Below are positions 1-10,117 of a stretch of DNA of 64,000 nt, in pieces; position 1 is the stretch's first letter, and each line of letters begins with the position of its first letter. The DNA is from Roseovarius sp. THAF9 (GTDB lineage: Bacteria; Pseudomonadota; Alphaproteobacteria; Rhodobacterales; Rhodobacteraceae), in contig NZ_CP045404.1 of assembly GCF_009363715.1 (NCBI RefSeq), positions 1,704,001 through 1,768,000 of the forward strand, written 5' to 3'. Position numbers and translations under genes: made by a program. The notes below the pieces were generated by a model. It saw only the letters and a program-made list of their open reading frames with translations. It did not search any database and was not told where the DNA came from.

Positions 1-59
1 CGCCCTAATGTAGGATGATTAAAATACTAATTAAGTTTCAATAAGTTGAAAAGATAAAG

Positions 60-149
60 TGGCGGAGAGACAGGGATTCGAACCCTGGGACCCCGTGAAG
101 GGTCAACGGTTTTCGAGACCGCCCCGTTCGACCACTCCGGCACCTCTCC
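60..149 (-). tRNA. tRNA-Ser (anticodon CGA)
   Basis: Read on the minus strand this folds as a class II tRNA. A 7-bp acceptor stem (GGAGAGG with TCTCTCC) is followed by discriminator G and an encoded CCA. The anticodon loop CTCGAAA gives anticodon CGA, flanked by a GCGGT/ACCGT stem. The T arm contains GGTTCGAATCC. A long variable arm (around TTGACCCTTCACGGGGTC) is typical of serine tRNAs. The predicted tRNA decodes UCG. Confidence 0.96.
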
Positions 150-264
150 GCGGGGGTCTGGACGGTGCGTTTAATCGCCTTTGGCGGGGCTGACAAGGGG
201 TTTGCCTTGTTTCGCCACGGATTTTGCCTACGTTGAGGAAAGCAATGCTACGTCAGGAGGTATC

Positions 265-1107
265 GTGACCCAGACGCGCCAAATCCGCCCCCTTTTTTTC
301 ATGGCCGTTCTCGCAATCGCGACGATGGCCGCGCTTCAGACCCGCGCCGCGGATCGTGATCGGCTAGACGCGTTTCTCGAAGTGACCGGCTTTGGTGTCG
401 CGCTTGACTCTATCGCGCTTGCCGCCGGGGATGCGCCGGCAATGCTGGGGATGCAGGCCAGTGATTTCGGGTCGGATTGGTCGCGCGTGTCAAAGGACGT
501 GTTCGATACCGAAAAGATGCAGACGATGGCGCTCGACATATTGTCCGAAACTCTGAGCGACGAGCATTTGACCCACGCCGCAGAATTCTACGCTTCGCCG
601 CTGGGACAGCGTCTGGTGGAGGCCGAGAATGCCTCGCACATGGTCGAGGATGACGAGGCAAAGCAGCAGAAAGGCCGTGCGCTGGTGGCCGAAAGTGTGG
701 AGCAGGGCGACGAACGCATCGAAACCCTTCAGAACCTCAACGAAGCGGTGGATTCCGACGGAAATTCGGTCCGCGCTGTACAGGAAATCCAGGTTCGCTT
801 TCTGATGGCCGCATCGAATGCCGGCATTCTGAACCAAGAGCTTGACGAAGGCGCGTTGCGCGCGGCCATGAAGGCCGGTGAGGAAGAGATGCGGATGACC
901 ATGAAGGCCGGCGCGCTGGCCAATGCCGCATACACCTACAAGGATTTCTCGAACGCGGAGCTGCAGGAATATCTGGCCGCGCTCGAACATCCCGACATGC
1001 AAACGGTCTATCAGCTGATGAATGCGGTCCAGTACGAGATCATGGCCAATCGCTTTGAGGTGCTCGCCTCGCGAATGGCCGAAATGCATCCCGGGCAGGA
1101 GCTTTGA
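265..1107 (+). CDS. Exported DUF2059-type protein (first of a tandem pair)
   Basis: This encodes a 280-residue protein of unknown function. I chose the GTG at 265 because AGGAGG lies at 255-260, and translation from there gives a clean signal peptide: a basic start (TQTRQIR), a hydrophobic core and a likely cleavage near residue 29 (TRAA). An upstream ATG at 181 would bury the signal. The mature part is acidic and helical. The segment around residues 90-160 (ending in a YASPLGQRLVEAE-type motif) resembles DUF2059 proteins, where a helix is followed by a 'F..p.G' pattern. The next gene, 6 bases on, encodes a protein of similar length and layout, so the two look like paralogues in one operon. 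A periplasmic location is inferred from the signal. Confidence 0.75.
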   Translation: MTQTRQIRPLFFMAVLAIATMAALQTRAADRDRLDAFLEVTGFGVALDSIALAAGDAPAMLGMQASDFGSDWSRVSKDVFDTEKMQTMALDILSETLSDEHLTHAAEFYASPLGQRLVEAENASHMVEDDEAKQQKGRALVAESVEQGDERIETLQNLNEAVDSDGNSVRAVQEIQVRFLMAASNAGILNQELDEGALRAAMKAGEEEMRMTMKAGALANAAYTYKDFSNAELQEYLAALEHPDMQTVYQLMNAVQYEIMANRFEVLASRMAEMHPGQEL

Positions 1108-1113
1108 ACTGAT

Positions 1114-1944
1114 ATGCATATCGCGAGAACATTGGCCGCCGTCGGCGCACTTTCGGCGGTGCTCTTGGCCCCGGCTGCCGCCACCGCACAGGACGACGAC
1201 CGGGAGCGCCTGATCGAGTTGATGCGGATCGACGACACCGTAGAGGTGATGCGCAAGGAAGGTCTGCGCTACGGCGCCGAGATCGGTGCGGAGATGCTGC
1301 CCGATCTGCCAAAGGACGACTGGGAACGCACCGTCTCGCGCATCTATGATGCCGAGAAGATGGAGGCGGTGATCACCCAAGGGTTCGAAACTGCCCTCGA
1401 AGGAGAGGAACTGGGCACTTTGGTCGAATTTTTCGATAGTGGGCTTGGGGAAGAGATCATCGGTCTAGAAATCTCGGCCCGAGAGGCGTTTCTCGACGAG
1501 GAAACCGAGATTGCGGCGATGGACGCCTTCGAGATGGCCCGCGGCGACGAAACCGAGCTGTACCAGCAAGTCGAGACGATCATCGCCGACAGCGACCTTG
1601 TGGAATACAACGTGATGGGTGCGATGAACGCCAACCTCATGTTCTATCGTGGGCTGGCCGATGGCGGCGCGATCGATCTTGGGGAATCGGACATGCTGGC
1701 CGATGTCTGGGCGCAGGAATCGGACATCCGCGCGGAATCAGAGGCTTGGCTTGGCTCCTTTCTGATGATGGCCTATCGCCCGCTGGAGGCGGAGGAACTC
1801 GAAGCTTATGCCGCGCTATATCGGACACCCGAGGGGCGCATTCTGAACACCGCGGTTTTCAACGCCTATGACCGCATGTACGACGAAATCTCCTACCTTC
1901 TGGGGCAGGCGGTCGCCGAACATATGCGCAGTCAAGAACTCTGA
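1114..1944 (+). CDS. Exported DUF2059-type protein (second of a tandem pair)
   Basis: This encodes a 276-residue protein with a typical Sec signal peptide (hydrophobic residues 4-22, likely cut after ATA near residue 25). The mature region is very acidic and probably all-helical. Like its upstream neighbour it carries a 'LVEFFDSGLGEEI' stretch matching the DUF2059 pattern. The gene starts 6 bases after the previous stop, so it is probably co-transcribed and coupled. A GC-rich hairpin follows the stop. No enzymatic motif is visible, so the function remains unknown. Confidence 0.75.
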   Translation: MHIARTLAAVGALSAVLLAPAAATAQDDDRERLIELMRIDDTVEVMRKEGLRYGAEIGAEMLPDLPKDDWERTVSRIYDAEKMEAVITQGFETALEGEELGTLVEFFDSGLGEEIIGLEISAREAFLDEETEIAAMDAFEMARGDETELYQQVETIIADSDLVEYNVMGAMNANLMFYRGLADGGAIDLGESDMLADVWAQESDIRAESEAWLGSFLMMAYRPLEAEELEAYAALYRTPEGRILNTAVFNAYDRMYDEISYLLGQAVAEHMRSQEL

Positions 1945-1952
1945 TCGGACCC

Positions 1953-1976
1953 GGCCGGCGCCGAACCGCGCCGGTC
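1953..1976 (+). terminator. Possible terminator hairpin after the DUF2059 pair
   Basis: CCGGCGC (1955-1961) pairs with GCGCCGG (1968-1974) around a 6-base loop, with two more outer pairs, one of them G-T. It lies 11 bases past the stop at 1944. There is no immediate T-run, so the case rests on hairpin strength and position. Confidence 0.4.
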
Positions 1977-2011
1977 GCCCCAAAAAACCGGGCTTTTGCA
2001 GGGCACAAGGC

Positions 2012-2040
2012 TTGACTTTGAGGGGCGCCCCTAGGATAAG
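2012..2040 (+). promoter_or_regulatory. Candidate sigma-70 promoter of rplU-rpmA
   Basis: TTGACT (2012-2017) is separated by 17 bases from GATAAG (2035-2040), about 125 bases before rplU. The spacer holds the perfect palindrome GGGGCGCCCC (2022-2031) followed by TA. The rpmH promoter in this window has the same TTGACT box and a similar GGGGC...GCCCCTA spacer. The -35 match is strong and the -10 match only partial. Confidence 0.5.
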
Positions 2041-2166
2041 CGGCCATCCCGGCGGGGCGACTCGTGCGGGATTTGTTTTTTTGACGCCCGAGGGGCGCGC
2101 CGTTCGAGGCACCAAACGCCGGTTGATCCCGGGGCCACAGAACGCGGATGAGAAAAGGAAAGACAC

Positions 2167-2904
2167 ATGTTTGCGGTTCTGAAGACCGGTGGCAAACAGT
2201 ACAAGGTTCAGTCGGGCGATATGCTCCGGGTGGAAAAACTTGCTGCCGACGCCGGTGAGAAAGTTCAGTTCAACGAGATCCTGATGCTGGGCGGCGACGC
2301 GCCGGTCATCGGTGCTCCGCTGGTCGACGGCGCAGCCGTGCAGGCCGAGGTCGTGGACCAGGTCAAGGGCGACAAGGTCATCAACTTCGTCAAGCGCCGC
2401 CGGAAGCACGGCTCGCAACGGACCCGTGGCCACCGTCAGCAACTGACCCTGCTGCGGGTGACCGAGATCCTTGAGAAGGGCGCGGACAAGTCCGGCGTGA
2501 AGGCTGCAGTCGGCGCAAGCGCACTGGCCGTCGGCATGGGCAAGACCCGTTACGCCGACAACAAGGCCGAGCAGGCCGAGATGGCCAAGCGCGTGAAGAA
2601 CAACGAGGCCGAGGAAAAGAGCGTCGCCAAGAAAGCCGAACCCAAAGCCGAGAAGAAGGCCGAAGAGAAGAAGGCTGCCCCCAAGAAAGCCGCGAAGGCC
2701 GAAGGTGGCGACGACCTGAAAGAGCTGTCCGGCGTGGGCCCGGCGCTTGAAAAGAAACTGCACGAGGCAGGCGTGACCACGTTTGCCCAGATCGCGGCAT
2801 GGACCGCCGATGACATCGCCGAGATGGACGAGAAACTGTCCTTCAAAGGCCGCATCGAGCGCGAAGGTTGGGTCGAGCAGGCCAAAGAACTGGTCAAAGG
2901 CTAA
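2167..2904 (+). CDS. rplU: 50S ribosomal protein L21 with C-terminal extension
   Basis: The first ~104 residues are a standard L21: N-terminal [14 protein letters not shown], the basic [17 protein letters not shown] loop and the LRVTEI end, which bind 23S rRNA. The protein is 245 residues against about 103 for most L21s. Residues ~133-180 are a Lys/Ala/Glu-rich linker resembling a histone H1 tail. Residues ~182-245 form a compact domain starting [15 protein letters not shown], a helix-hairpin-helix-like motif. Extended L21s are known in Rhodobacterales, and a similar domain is appended to NuoE in that group (from memory). The gene is followed at 11 bases by rpmA, the usual pair. The role of the extension is unknown. 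Confidence 0.96.
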   Translation: MFAVLKTGGKQYKVQSGDMLRVEKLAADAGEKVQFNEILMLGGDAPVIGAPLVDGAAVQAEVVDQVKGDKVINFVKRRRKHGSQRTRGHRQQLTLLRVTEILEKGADKSGVKAAVGASALAVGMGKTRYADNKAEQAEMAKRVKNNEAEEKSVAKKAEPKAEKKAEEKKAAPKKAAKAEGGDDLKELSGVGPALEKKLHEAGVTTFAQIAAWTADDIAEMDEKLSFKGRIEREGWVEQAKELVKG

Positions 2905-2915
2905 GGAGAGACGAT

Positions 2916-3185
2916 ATGGCACACAAGAAAGCAGGCGGTTCATCCAGAAACGGTCGCGATTCGGTCGGTCGTCGTCTGGGCGTCAAGAAATACGGCGGCG
3001 AGGCCGTGATCCCGGGCAACATCCTGGTGCGTCAGCGCGGCAACAAATTCTGGCCGGGCGACGGCGTCGGGCAGGGCAAGGATCACACCCTCTTTGCGAC
3101 CGTCGAAGGCTCGGTGCATTTCCGCAAGGGCCTCAAGGGCCGTACCTTTATTTCGGTTCTCCCGGTGGCGGAGGCCGCCGAATAA
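2916..3185 (+). CDS. rpmA: 50S ribosomal protein L27
   Basis: This encodes 89 residues beginning [16 protein letters not shown], the conserved L27 N-terminus that reaches toward the peptidyl transferase centre. [21 protein letters not shown] is also an L27 signature. I chose the ATG at 2916 over the upstream in-frame start at 2868 because it has AAGGAGA at 2904-2910 and matches the family start. It follows rplU by 11 bases and ends at a strong intrinsic terminator, so rplU-rpmA is a two-gene operon. Confidence 0.98.
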   Translation: MAHKKAGGSSRNGRDSVGRRLGVKKYGGEAVIPGNILVRQRGNKFWPGDGVGQGKDHTLFATVEGSVHFRKGLKGRTFISVLPVAEAAE

Positions 3186-3212
3186 GCCGAACCTTCAAGG
3201 TGTGAAATTCAG

Positions 3213-3249
3213 GGGGATCGGCACATCGCCGGTCCCCTTTTCTGTTTTT
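3213..3249 (+). terminator. Intrinsic terminator of rplU-rpmA
   Basis: A 10-bp stem, GGGGATCGGC (3213-3222) with GCCGGTCCCC (3228-3237), closes a 5-base loop with one T-G wobble. The T-rich tail is TTTTCTGTTTTT. The hairpin lies 27 bases past the rpmA stop and just before the LysE gene. Confidence 0.9.
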
Positions 3250-3261
3250 CGGAGGCACGTC

Positions 3262-3867
3262 ATGAGCGTGGCTGTCACATCCTTTCTGGTCTTTGGCGCG
3301 TCGCAAGTCGGCACGCCCGGGCCCGCCAACATGGCGCTTCTGGCAACGGGCGCGCGGTTCGGGTTTCGCGCGGCGCTGCCCTTTGTTGCGGGGGTGGTCA
3401 TCGGCAAGCAGTTCGTGATCTGGCCGGTCGGTTTCGGCCTGATGGAACTGGCCGACCGCGCGCCTTACATTTTCGACATTCTGAAGTGGGTTTCGGCGGC
3501 CTATATTTGCTGGCTCGCGTGGAAGGTTGCGCAACTGCGGCTCGGTCCGGCCGACGCGCAGGTGGCCGCGCCCGGCTTTCTGGCAGGGCTGATCGTGCAT
3601 CCGCTCAACCCCAAGGCCTGGGCGATGATCGTCGCCGGCTTCACCAACTTCGTCGCTGCGGGTACGCCCGCCGTGCAGGCCACGCTGACCATCTCCATCT
3701 GCCTTCTGAGCCTGCAATTGCTACTGCACCCGATCTGGACACTTGGAGGAGACCGGATCGCGCGCACCGTGGCGGGAACGCCGGCCGAGCCGCACCTGAT
3801 GCGCGCCTTGGCCGCGCTGACCGTCGCATCCGTCCTGTTCGTGCTTTTCGGAGGAGACAGCACATGA
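3262..3867 (+). CDS. LysE/RhtB-family amino-acid exporter
   Basis: This encodes a 201-residue membrane protein with about six hydrophobic segments. The N-terminal GTPGPANMALLATGARFGFRAALPF stretch is the LysE/RhtB family signature (consensus TPGP with a following G...G pattern), and LIVHPLNPKAW is a second family motif. Members export amino acids or related metabolites; the substrate cannot be read from sequence. The start at 3262 has GGAGG at 3251-3255. The stop overlaps the start of the next acetyltransferase (ATGA), so translation is probably coupled. The gene sits in a short insert between rpmA and obgE. Confidence 0.9.
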   Translation: MSVAVTSFLVFGASQVGTPGPANMALLATGARFGFRAALPFVAGVVIGKQFVIWPVGFGLMELADRAPYIFDILKWVSAAYICWLAWKVAQLRLGPADAQVAAPGFLAGLIVHPLNPKAWAMIVAGFTNFVAAGTPAVQATLTISICLLSLQLLLHPIWTLGGDRIARTVAGTPAEPHLMRALAALTVASVLFVLFGGDST

Positions 3868-4409
3868 AGCTTGAGACCATCGCGACCGACAAACTTCTGG
3901 AAACCGAACGGTTCGACCTGCGGCCCGTCCGTGAATCCGATGCGGGTCTTATCTCGCTTTATGCCGGCGACGAGCGTGTGGCCCGGTTCACCACGTCTAT
4001 CCCGCATCCTCTTCCGCCTGGCACCGCCGAAGCCTTCATCGCGCGCGTCATGGATCCGGACCACCCCGAGGATGTCTGGGTGATGGACGGCACGCGCATC
4101 GGTGGCGGCGAGGTCATGGGCCTGATCGGCCTGGATCGGATGGACCGCGATCAGTTCGAGATCGGCTATTGGGTCGCGCCGGCCTATTGGAACAGCGGTA
4201 TCGCCTCGGCGGCCGTCGAGGCGATCCTGTTGGCCAATCCCCAGAACGCGCAGACAATCTTTGCCAGCGTGTTTCAGGACAATGCCGCCTCCGCCCGGGT
4301 GCTGACGAACTGCGGTTTTCGTTATCTCGGCGATGCGGAAAGCTTTTCGGTCGCACGGAAGGCCAATGTCCCGACCTGGACCTACAGCCGGGCGATGGAC
4401 AATGGCTGA
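3864..4409 (+). CDS. GNAT-family N-acetyltransferase (RimJ/RimL type)
   Basis: This encodes 181 residues with the RimJ-like layout: TERFDLRPVRESDA at the start, a FEIGYWVAPAYWNSGIASAAVEAIL acetyl-CoA-binding segment, and the VFQDNAASARVLTNCGFRYLG end that marks this GNAT subfamily. It should transfer an acetyl group to an amine, but the acceptor is unknown. Its ATG overlaps the LysE stop, and its own 3' end overlaps the next gene by 8 bases. These three genes are therefore translated as a unit. Confidence 0.88.
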   Translation: MKLETIATDKLLETERFDLRPVRESDAGLISLYAGDERVARFTTSIPHPLPPGTAEAFIARVMDPDHPEDVWVMDGTRIGGGEVMGLIGLDRMDRDQFEIGYWVAPAYWNSGIASAAVEAILLANPQNAQTIFASVFQDNAASARVLTNCGFRYLGDAESFSVARKANVPTWTYSRAMDNG

Positions 4410-4902
4410 AACTGTCTTTGCCCGCACGCCGCGCCTTGTCTGGCGCGCAGGCACGCCGGATGACGTAGAGGCGCTTTACGCGATCGTCAGCGATTTCGAC
4501 GTGGTTCGCCAGACCGAGACCTGGCCCTGGCCCGCGGACCTGTCCTTCACGCGCTCGCGCTGTATCGTCACCGCGTCGGATCAGGGCGCATCAGGTGTGG
4601 TCTGCCAAGGCGACGAGGTCGTCGGCTATCTCGGTCTCAGTCCCGAGGGCAAAATCGGCTATATGTTTGGCAAATTCTATTGGGGCCGGGGTCTGGCCAC
4701 CGAGATCGGAGCCGCCGCGGTTGCATATGCATTTGACCGCTTTGACTGGCAATGTCTCGAGGCTTGTGTCTTTGCCGACAACCCGGCTTCTGGCCGGGTT
4801 CTGGAAAAGCTGGGATTCGAGGAGGGCAACGCCTGCCAAGGTCCCTGCCGCGCACGCGGCGGGGTTTACCCAATTCGCACCTTCCGGCGTCCCCGGGCTT
4901 GA
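4402..4902 (+). CDS. GNAT-family N-acetyltransferase (second of the pair)
   Basis: This encodes 166 residues with the same RimJ/RimL layout as its neighbour: RLVWRAGTPDDVEALYAIV, IGYMFGKFYWGRGLATEIG and VFADNPASGRVLEKLGFEEG. I took the start at 4402, inside the 3' end of the previous gene, rather than an earlier in-frame ATG at 4333, because it matches family starts. The two neighbours are diverged paralogues or independent members of one large family. The substrate is unknown. Confidence 0.87.
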   Translation: MAETVFARTPRLVWRAGTPDDVEALYAIVSDFDVVRQTETWPWPADLSFTRSRCIVTASDQGASGVVCQGDEVVGYLGLSPEGKIGYMFGKFYWGRGLATEIGAAAVAYAFDRFDWQCLEACVFADNPASGRVLEKLGFEEGNACQGPCRARGGVYPIRTFRRPRA

Positions 4903-4947
4903 GCCGGGCCGCATTTGGTTCTACGGACGGTTTCTGACGCCATCTGA

Positions 4948-7088
<2,141 letters not shown>

Positions 7089-7129
7089 CCGAACGACTGC
7101 TAGGTTCGGCTGAACAAACAGGTGCCTTG

Positions 7130-8395
7130 ATGAAAGATCTCGACAACATACCAGCTCTGATGGCCGAGATCGGCCGGCGCGCCAAGGCCGCCGCCTCGGT
7201 GCTCGCCACCGCCACGGCAGAGGCCAAGACCCGTGCGCTGACCGCCGCGGCGGATGCGGTGTGGGCCAGCCGCGCCGACATCCTCGAGGCCAACGCCAAG
7301 GACCTCGCGTTTGGCCGCGACAAGGGCCTGTCGGACGCGATGATGGACCGCCTGATGCTGGACGAAGATCGGATCAAAGGGATCTGCGATGGTCTGCGTT
7401 CGGTCGCCAGCCAGGACGATCCGGTGGGCGAGGTGATCGAAGAATGGGACCGCCCGAACGGCCTGCATATCCGGCGCGTGCGCACGCCGCTTGGCGTGAT
7501 CGGGGTGATCTATGAAAGTCGCCCCAACGTCACGGCGGACGCGGGGGCGCTCTGTCTGAAATCTGGCAACGCGGTGATTCTGCGCGGCGGCTCGGAAAGC
7601 TTTCATTCCTCCGGCGCCATTCATCGCTGCCTCTGCGCCGGCCTGACCGAGGCCGGTCTGCCGGAGGACGCGATCCAGCTCGTCCCGACTCGCGACCGCG
7701 CGGCGGTGCAGGAAATGCTGACGATGACCGGCACAATCGACGTGATCGTGCCGCGCGGCGGCAAGGGGCTTGTCGGCCTCGTTCAGAGCGAGGCACGGGT
7801 GCCTGTCTTCGCGCATCTCGAAGGCATCGTGCATATCTACATCGACAAGCATGCAGACCCGGAAAAGGCGCTGCGCGTCGTTATGAACGCCAAGACCCGC
7901 CGCACCGGCATCTGCGGTGCCGCGGAATGTCTGCTGGTGCACGAGGACGCTGTCGACACGATCGGGCAGGGCGTGATCCGGGCCTTGGTCGAAAAAGGGG
8001 TCGAGGTCCGAGCCGATCCTGCCCTGCAGTCGGTGCCGGGCACGGTTCCGGCCGGCGATGGCGACTGGGGGTTCGAGTTCCTGTCGATGGTCATGGCCGC
8101 GAAAAAGGTGGGCGACGTCTCAGACGCTATCGATCACATTCGGAAATATGGCTCGCAGCATACGGACTGCATCATCACCGAGGACGACGCGACGGCCGAG
8201 CGTTTCTTTGCCGAACTCGACAGCGCGATCCTGATGCGCAACGCTTCGACGCAGTTCGCGGATGGTGGAGAATTCGGCATGGGCGCGGAAATCGGCATTG
8301 CGACCGGCAAGATGCACGCCCGCGGTCCCGTGGGCGCCAGGCAATTGACCAGCTTCAAGTATCTCGTTGATGGCGACGGCGCTATCCGCGCCTGA
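7130..8395 (+). CDS. proA: Gamma-glutamyl phosphate reductase
   Basis: ProA reduces gamma-glutamyl phosphate with NADPH to glutamate semialdehyde, the second proline step. It is an aldehyde-dehydrogenase-fold protein with the active-site segment [11 protein letters not shown] (catalytic Cys), [11 protein letters not shown] and VPRGGKGLV. The start is uncertain. The ATG at 7130 (MKDLDNIP) has AGGTG upstream and fits homologue starts, giving 421 residues. An ATG at 7085 overlapping the proB stop would add 15 residues. The 3' end overlaps the end of the opposing chpT by 14 bases. Confidence 0.96.
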   Translation: MKDLDNIPALMAEIGRRAKAAASVLATATAEAKTRALTAAADAVWASRADILEANAKDLAFGRDKGLSDAMMDRLMLDEDRIKGICDGLRSVASQDDPVGEVIEEWDRPNGLHIRRVRTPLGVIGVIYESRPNVTADAGALCLKSGNAVILRGGSESFHSSGAIHRCLCAGLTEAGLPEDAIQLVPTRDRAAVQEMLTMTGTIDVIVPRGGKGLVGLVQSEARVPVFAHLEGIVHIYIDKHADPEKALRVVMNAKTRRTGICGAAECLLVHEDAVDTIGQGVIRALVEKGVEVRADPALQSVPGTVPAGDGDWGFEFLSMVMAAKKVGDVSDAIDHIRKYGSQHTDCIITEDDATAERFFAELDSAILMRNASTQFADGGEFGMGAEIGIATGKMHARGPVGARQLTSFKYLVDGDGAIRA

Positions 8396-8990
8396 GCCGC
8401 ACTTCCGCCGCGTCGTCAGACACGACCGCCGAACAATCCAGCCGTGCGTCCCACGCGGCTGCGGGCAATATCACGAATTGCACATGCGCCGGCGCCGGAA
8501 GCGCTGTACCTTGTGTGCCGTTCAGCATGTCCCATAGTGTGGCGTCCACGTTCATCCGTTCGGCCGTGGCCCGGATGACCCAGCCGTCCTCTGACAGTGT
8601 CATGACAATGCGGCCCCCATAGGGCACCGCCTGTTCGGCGCAGAGCAGTGCCAGCAGGACCGCGCGCACCTCGGTACGCGGGTAGTAGCCGGCGGGAAAT
8701 GGCTCAATCTCGGTCCGGTCGTCGGCATGAAGATCCCTGAGGATCGAGTTGACCTCCTCGGCGCCGGTTTCCTGTTCCTTGCAGGCGACCCCGAAGGCCA
8801 GGCGAAAGAAACGGATGCGGGCATTGGCATGGGCCACGCTGTCCGCGACCAGCGAAAGTTCGGGCGAACCGGCGGCGTTCGACAATTCCAGCAATTCGAG
8901 CCCGTTGCTGACCGCGCCGATCGGGCTGATCAGGTCATGACAGATACGAGAGCCTATCAATGCTGCGATAGCGTTGGTATCGTTTGCCAA
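8382..8990 (-). CDS. chpT: Histidine phosphotransferase ChpT
   Basis: ChpT relays phosphate from the kinase CckA to the master regulators CtrA and CpdR in alphaproteobacteria. The N-terminal helix carries the phospho-acceptor motif [21 protein letters not shown], and the rest has the degenerate ATPase-like domain of this family. I chose a TTG start at 8990 (202 residues) because AAAGGAAA lies just upstream. It also leaves 28 bases to the divergent DUF3553 gene, whereas ATG starts at 9029 or 9053 would overlap that gene. cckA is 23 kb away in this window. The 3' end overlaps proA by 14 bases. Confidence 0.88.
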   Translation of the reverse strand: MANDTNAIAALIGSRICHDLISPIGAVSNGLELLELSNAAGSPELSLVADSVAHANARIRFFRLAFGVACKEQETGAEEVNSILRDLHADDRTEIEPFPAGYYPRTEVRAVLLALLCAEQAVPYGGRIVMTLSEDGWVIRATAERMNVDATLWDMLNGTQGTALPAPAHVQFVILPAAAWDARLDCSAVVSDDAAEVRLRRG

Positions 8991-9018
8991 ATCGTTTCCT
9001 TTCGCGCGGAGCCCGCAG

Positions 9019-9201
9019 ATGTCCGACATGAACAGCATTCTCGAGCCCGGCATGCTTGTGGTCCACCCCGATCAGCCTGATTGGGGCACAGGGCAAGTCC
9101 AGTCCAACATCGGTGGTAAGATCACGGTGAATTTTCAGGATGTCGGAAAAGTGGTGATCGACGGCTCCCGCGTTGAGTTGATGCCGGTGACTGAACCATA
9201 A
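9019..9201 (+). CDS. DUF3553 small protein
   Basis: This encodes a 60-residue protein containing LEPGMLVVHPDQPDWGTGQVQSNIGGKITVNFQ, the DUF3553 pattern, a small beta-rich fold reminiscent of CarD/UvrD-tail Tudor-like domains. The function is unknown. I chose ATG 9019 (with CGGAG upstream) over 8974. It is divergent from chpT, with only about 28 bases between the proposed starts, so their promoters must overlap the other gene or its leader. Confidence 0.85.
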   Translation: MSDMNSILEPGMLVVHPDQPDWGTGQVQSNIGGKITVNFQDVGKVVIDGSRVELMPVTEP

Positions 9202-9349
9202 GTAACGTTACCAAAACGTTAACACGCAAAGGTCCGCTCGCAAGCCGCCTTCTTGCTGCGGGCAAAGATGCGCCGCGGAACTTCAAGAGGTTGCAGCGCG
9301 GGACGGAAAGGCTTTAAAACCCGCGCAGCCAATCTGAACGGACCCATTG

Positions 9350-10117
9350 ATGTATTCGCGCGACGTGCAGTTCACCGTAAGACTCGCCCGCTCCGAGCAA
9401 GACCTGCACGCGGCGCAACGCCTGCGCTACGACGTCTTCGTCGCCGAACTGGGCGGCGACGGTCCGCTCGTCGATCACGACGCGCGGCTGGAGCGTGACC
9501 GGTTCGACCCTTATTTCGATCATCTGCTTTTGGCCGACGAGTCCCGCGGCGGCGAGATTGTCGGCGTCTACCGCGTCTTGCGCGATGACCAGGCTGCCGA
9601 GGCGGGTCAGTTTTACTCCGAAGATGAATACGACATTTCGGTCCTCAAATCCTCGGGCCGGCGGATCATGGAACTGGGCCGGTCCTGCCTTGCCGAGGGC
9701 TATCGCGGTGGCGCGGCCATGTATCACCTGTGGAACGGCCTTGCGCGCTATGTGGCCGATCATGGCATCGAGATCCTGTTCGGCGTCGCCAGCTTTCATG
9801 GCACCGATACCAGCTCCCTGGCGCAGCCGCTATCGCTGCTCCACCACCGCCACCTCGCGCCCGAGCCATTGCGGGTCCATACCGTGCCCGCCCATTACCA
9901 GCCGCTTAATCTCGTGCCGGAAGACCAGATCGACCGGCGGGCGGCCATGTTACAGGTGCCTGCGTTGATCAAGGCCTACCTGCGGCTTGGCGGCTTTGTC
10001 GGTGAAGGCGCGTTCATAGACCACAGGTTCAACACCACCGATGTCTGCCTCGTTATGGACACCGCGCAACTGAACGCCCGGCAAAAAGCGATCTATTCCA
10101 AGGGGGCCGACCTATGA
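9350..10117 (+). CDS. olsB: L-ornithine N-alpha-acyltransferase OlsB
   Basis: OlsB transfers a 3-hydroxyacyl group from acyl-ACP to ornithine, giving lyso-ornithine lipid. This is the first step to the phosphorus-free membrane lipids used by many marine alphaproteobacteria. The 255-residue GNAT-like protein has RYDVFVAELGG, ELGRSCLAEGYRGG and FGVASFHGTD, which match hemolysin-like OlsB proteins. ATG 9350 was preferred to the TTG one codon earlier. The stop overlaps the olsA start (ATGA), which together with the pathway order supports the call. Confidence 0.93.
   Translation: MYSRDVQFTVRLARSEQDLHAAQRLRYDVFVAELGGDGPLVDHDARLERDRFDPYFDHLLLADESRGGEIVGVYRVLRDDQAAEAGQFYSEDEYDISVLKSSGRRIMELGRSCLAEGYRGGAAMYHLWNGLARYVADHGIEILFGVASFHGTDTSSLAQPLSLLHHRHLAPEPLRVHTVPAHYQPLNLVPEDQIDRRAAMLQVPALIKAYLRLGGFVGEGAFIDHRFNTTDVCLVMDTAQLNARQKAIYSKGADL

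Noticed and set aside
18..33. TTAA-N8-TTAA near the left edge.
   Set aside because: Spacing is eight, not seven, in an A/T-rich stretch where such matches arise by chance.
9208..9222. TTAC-N7-TTAA downstream of the DUF3553 gene, resembling a CtrA box.
   Set aside because: One mismatch, and it sits 130 bases before olsB and after the DUF3553 stop, without a clear promoter link.
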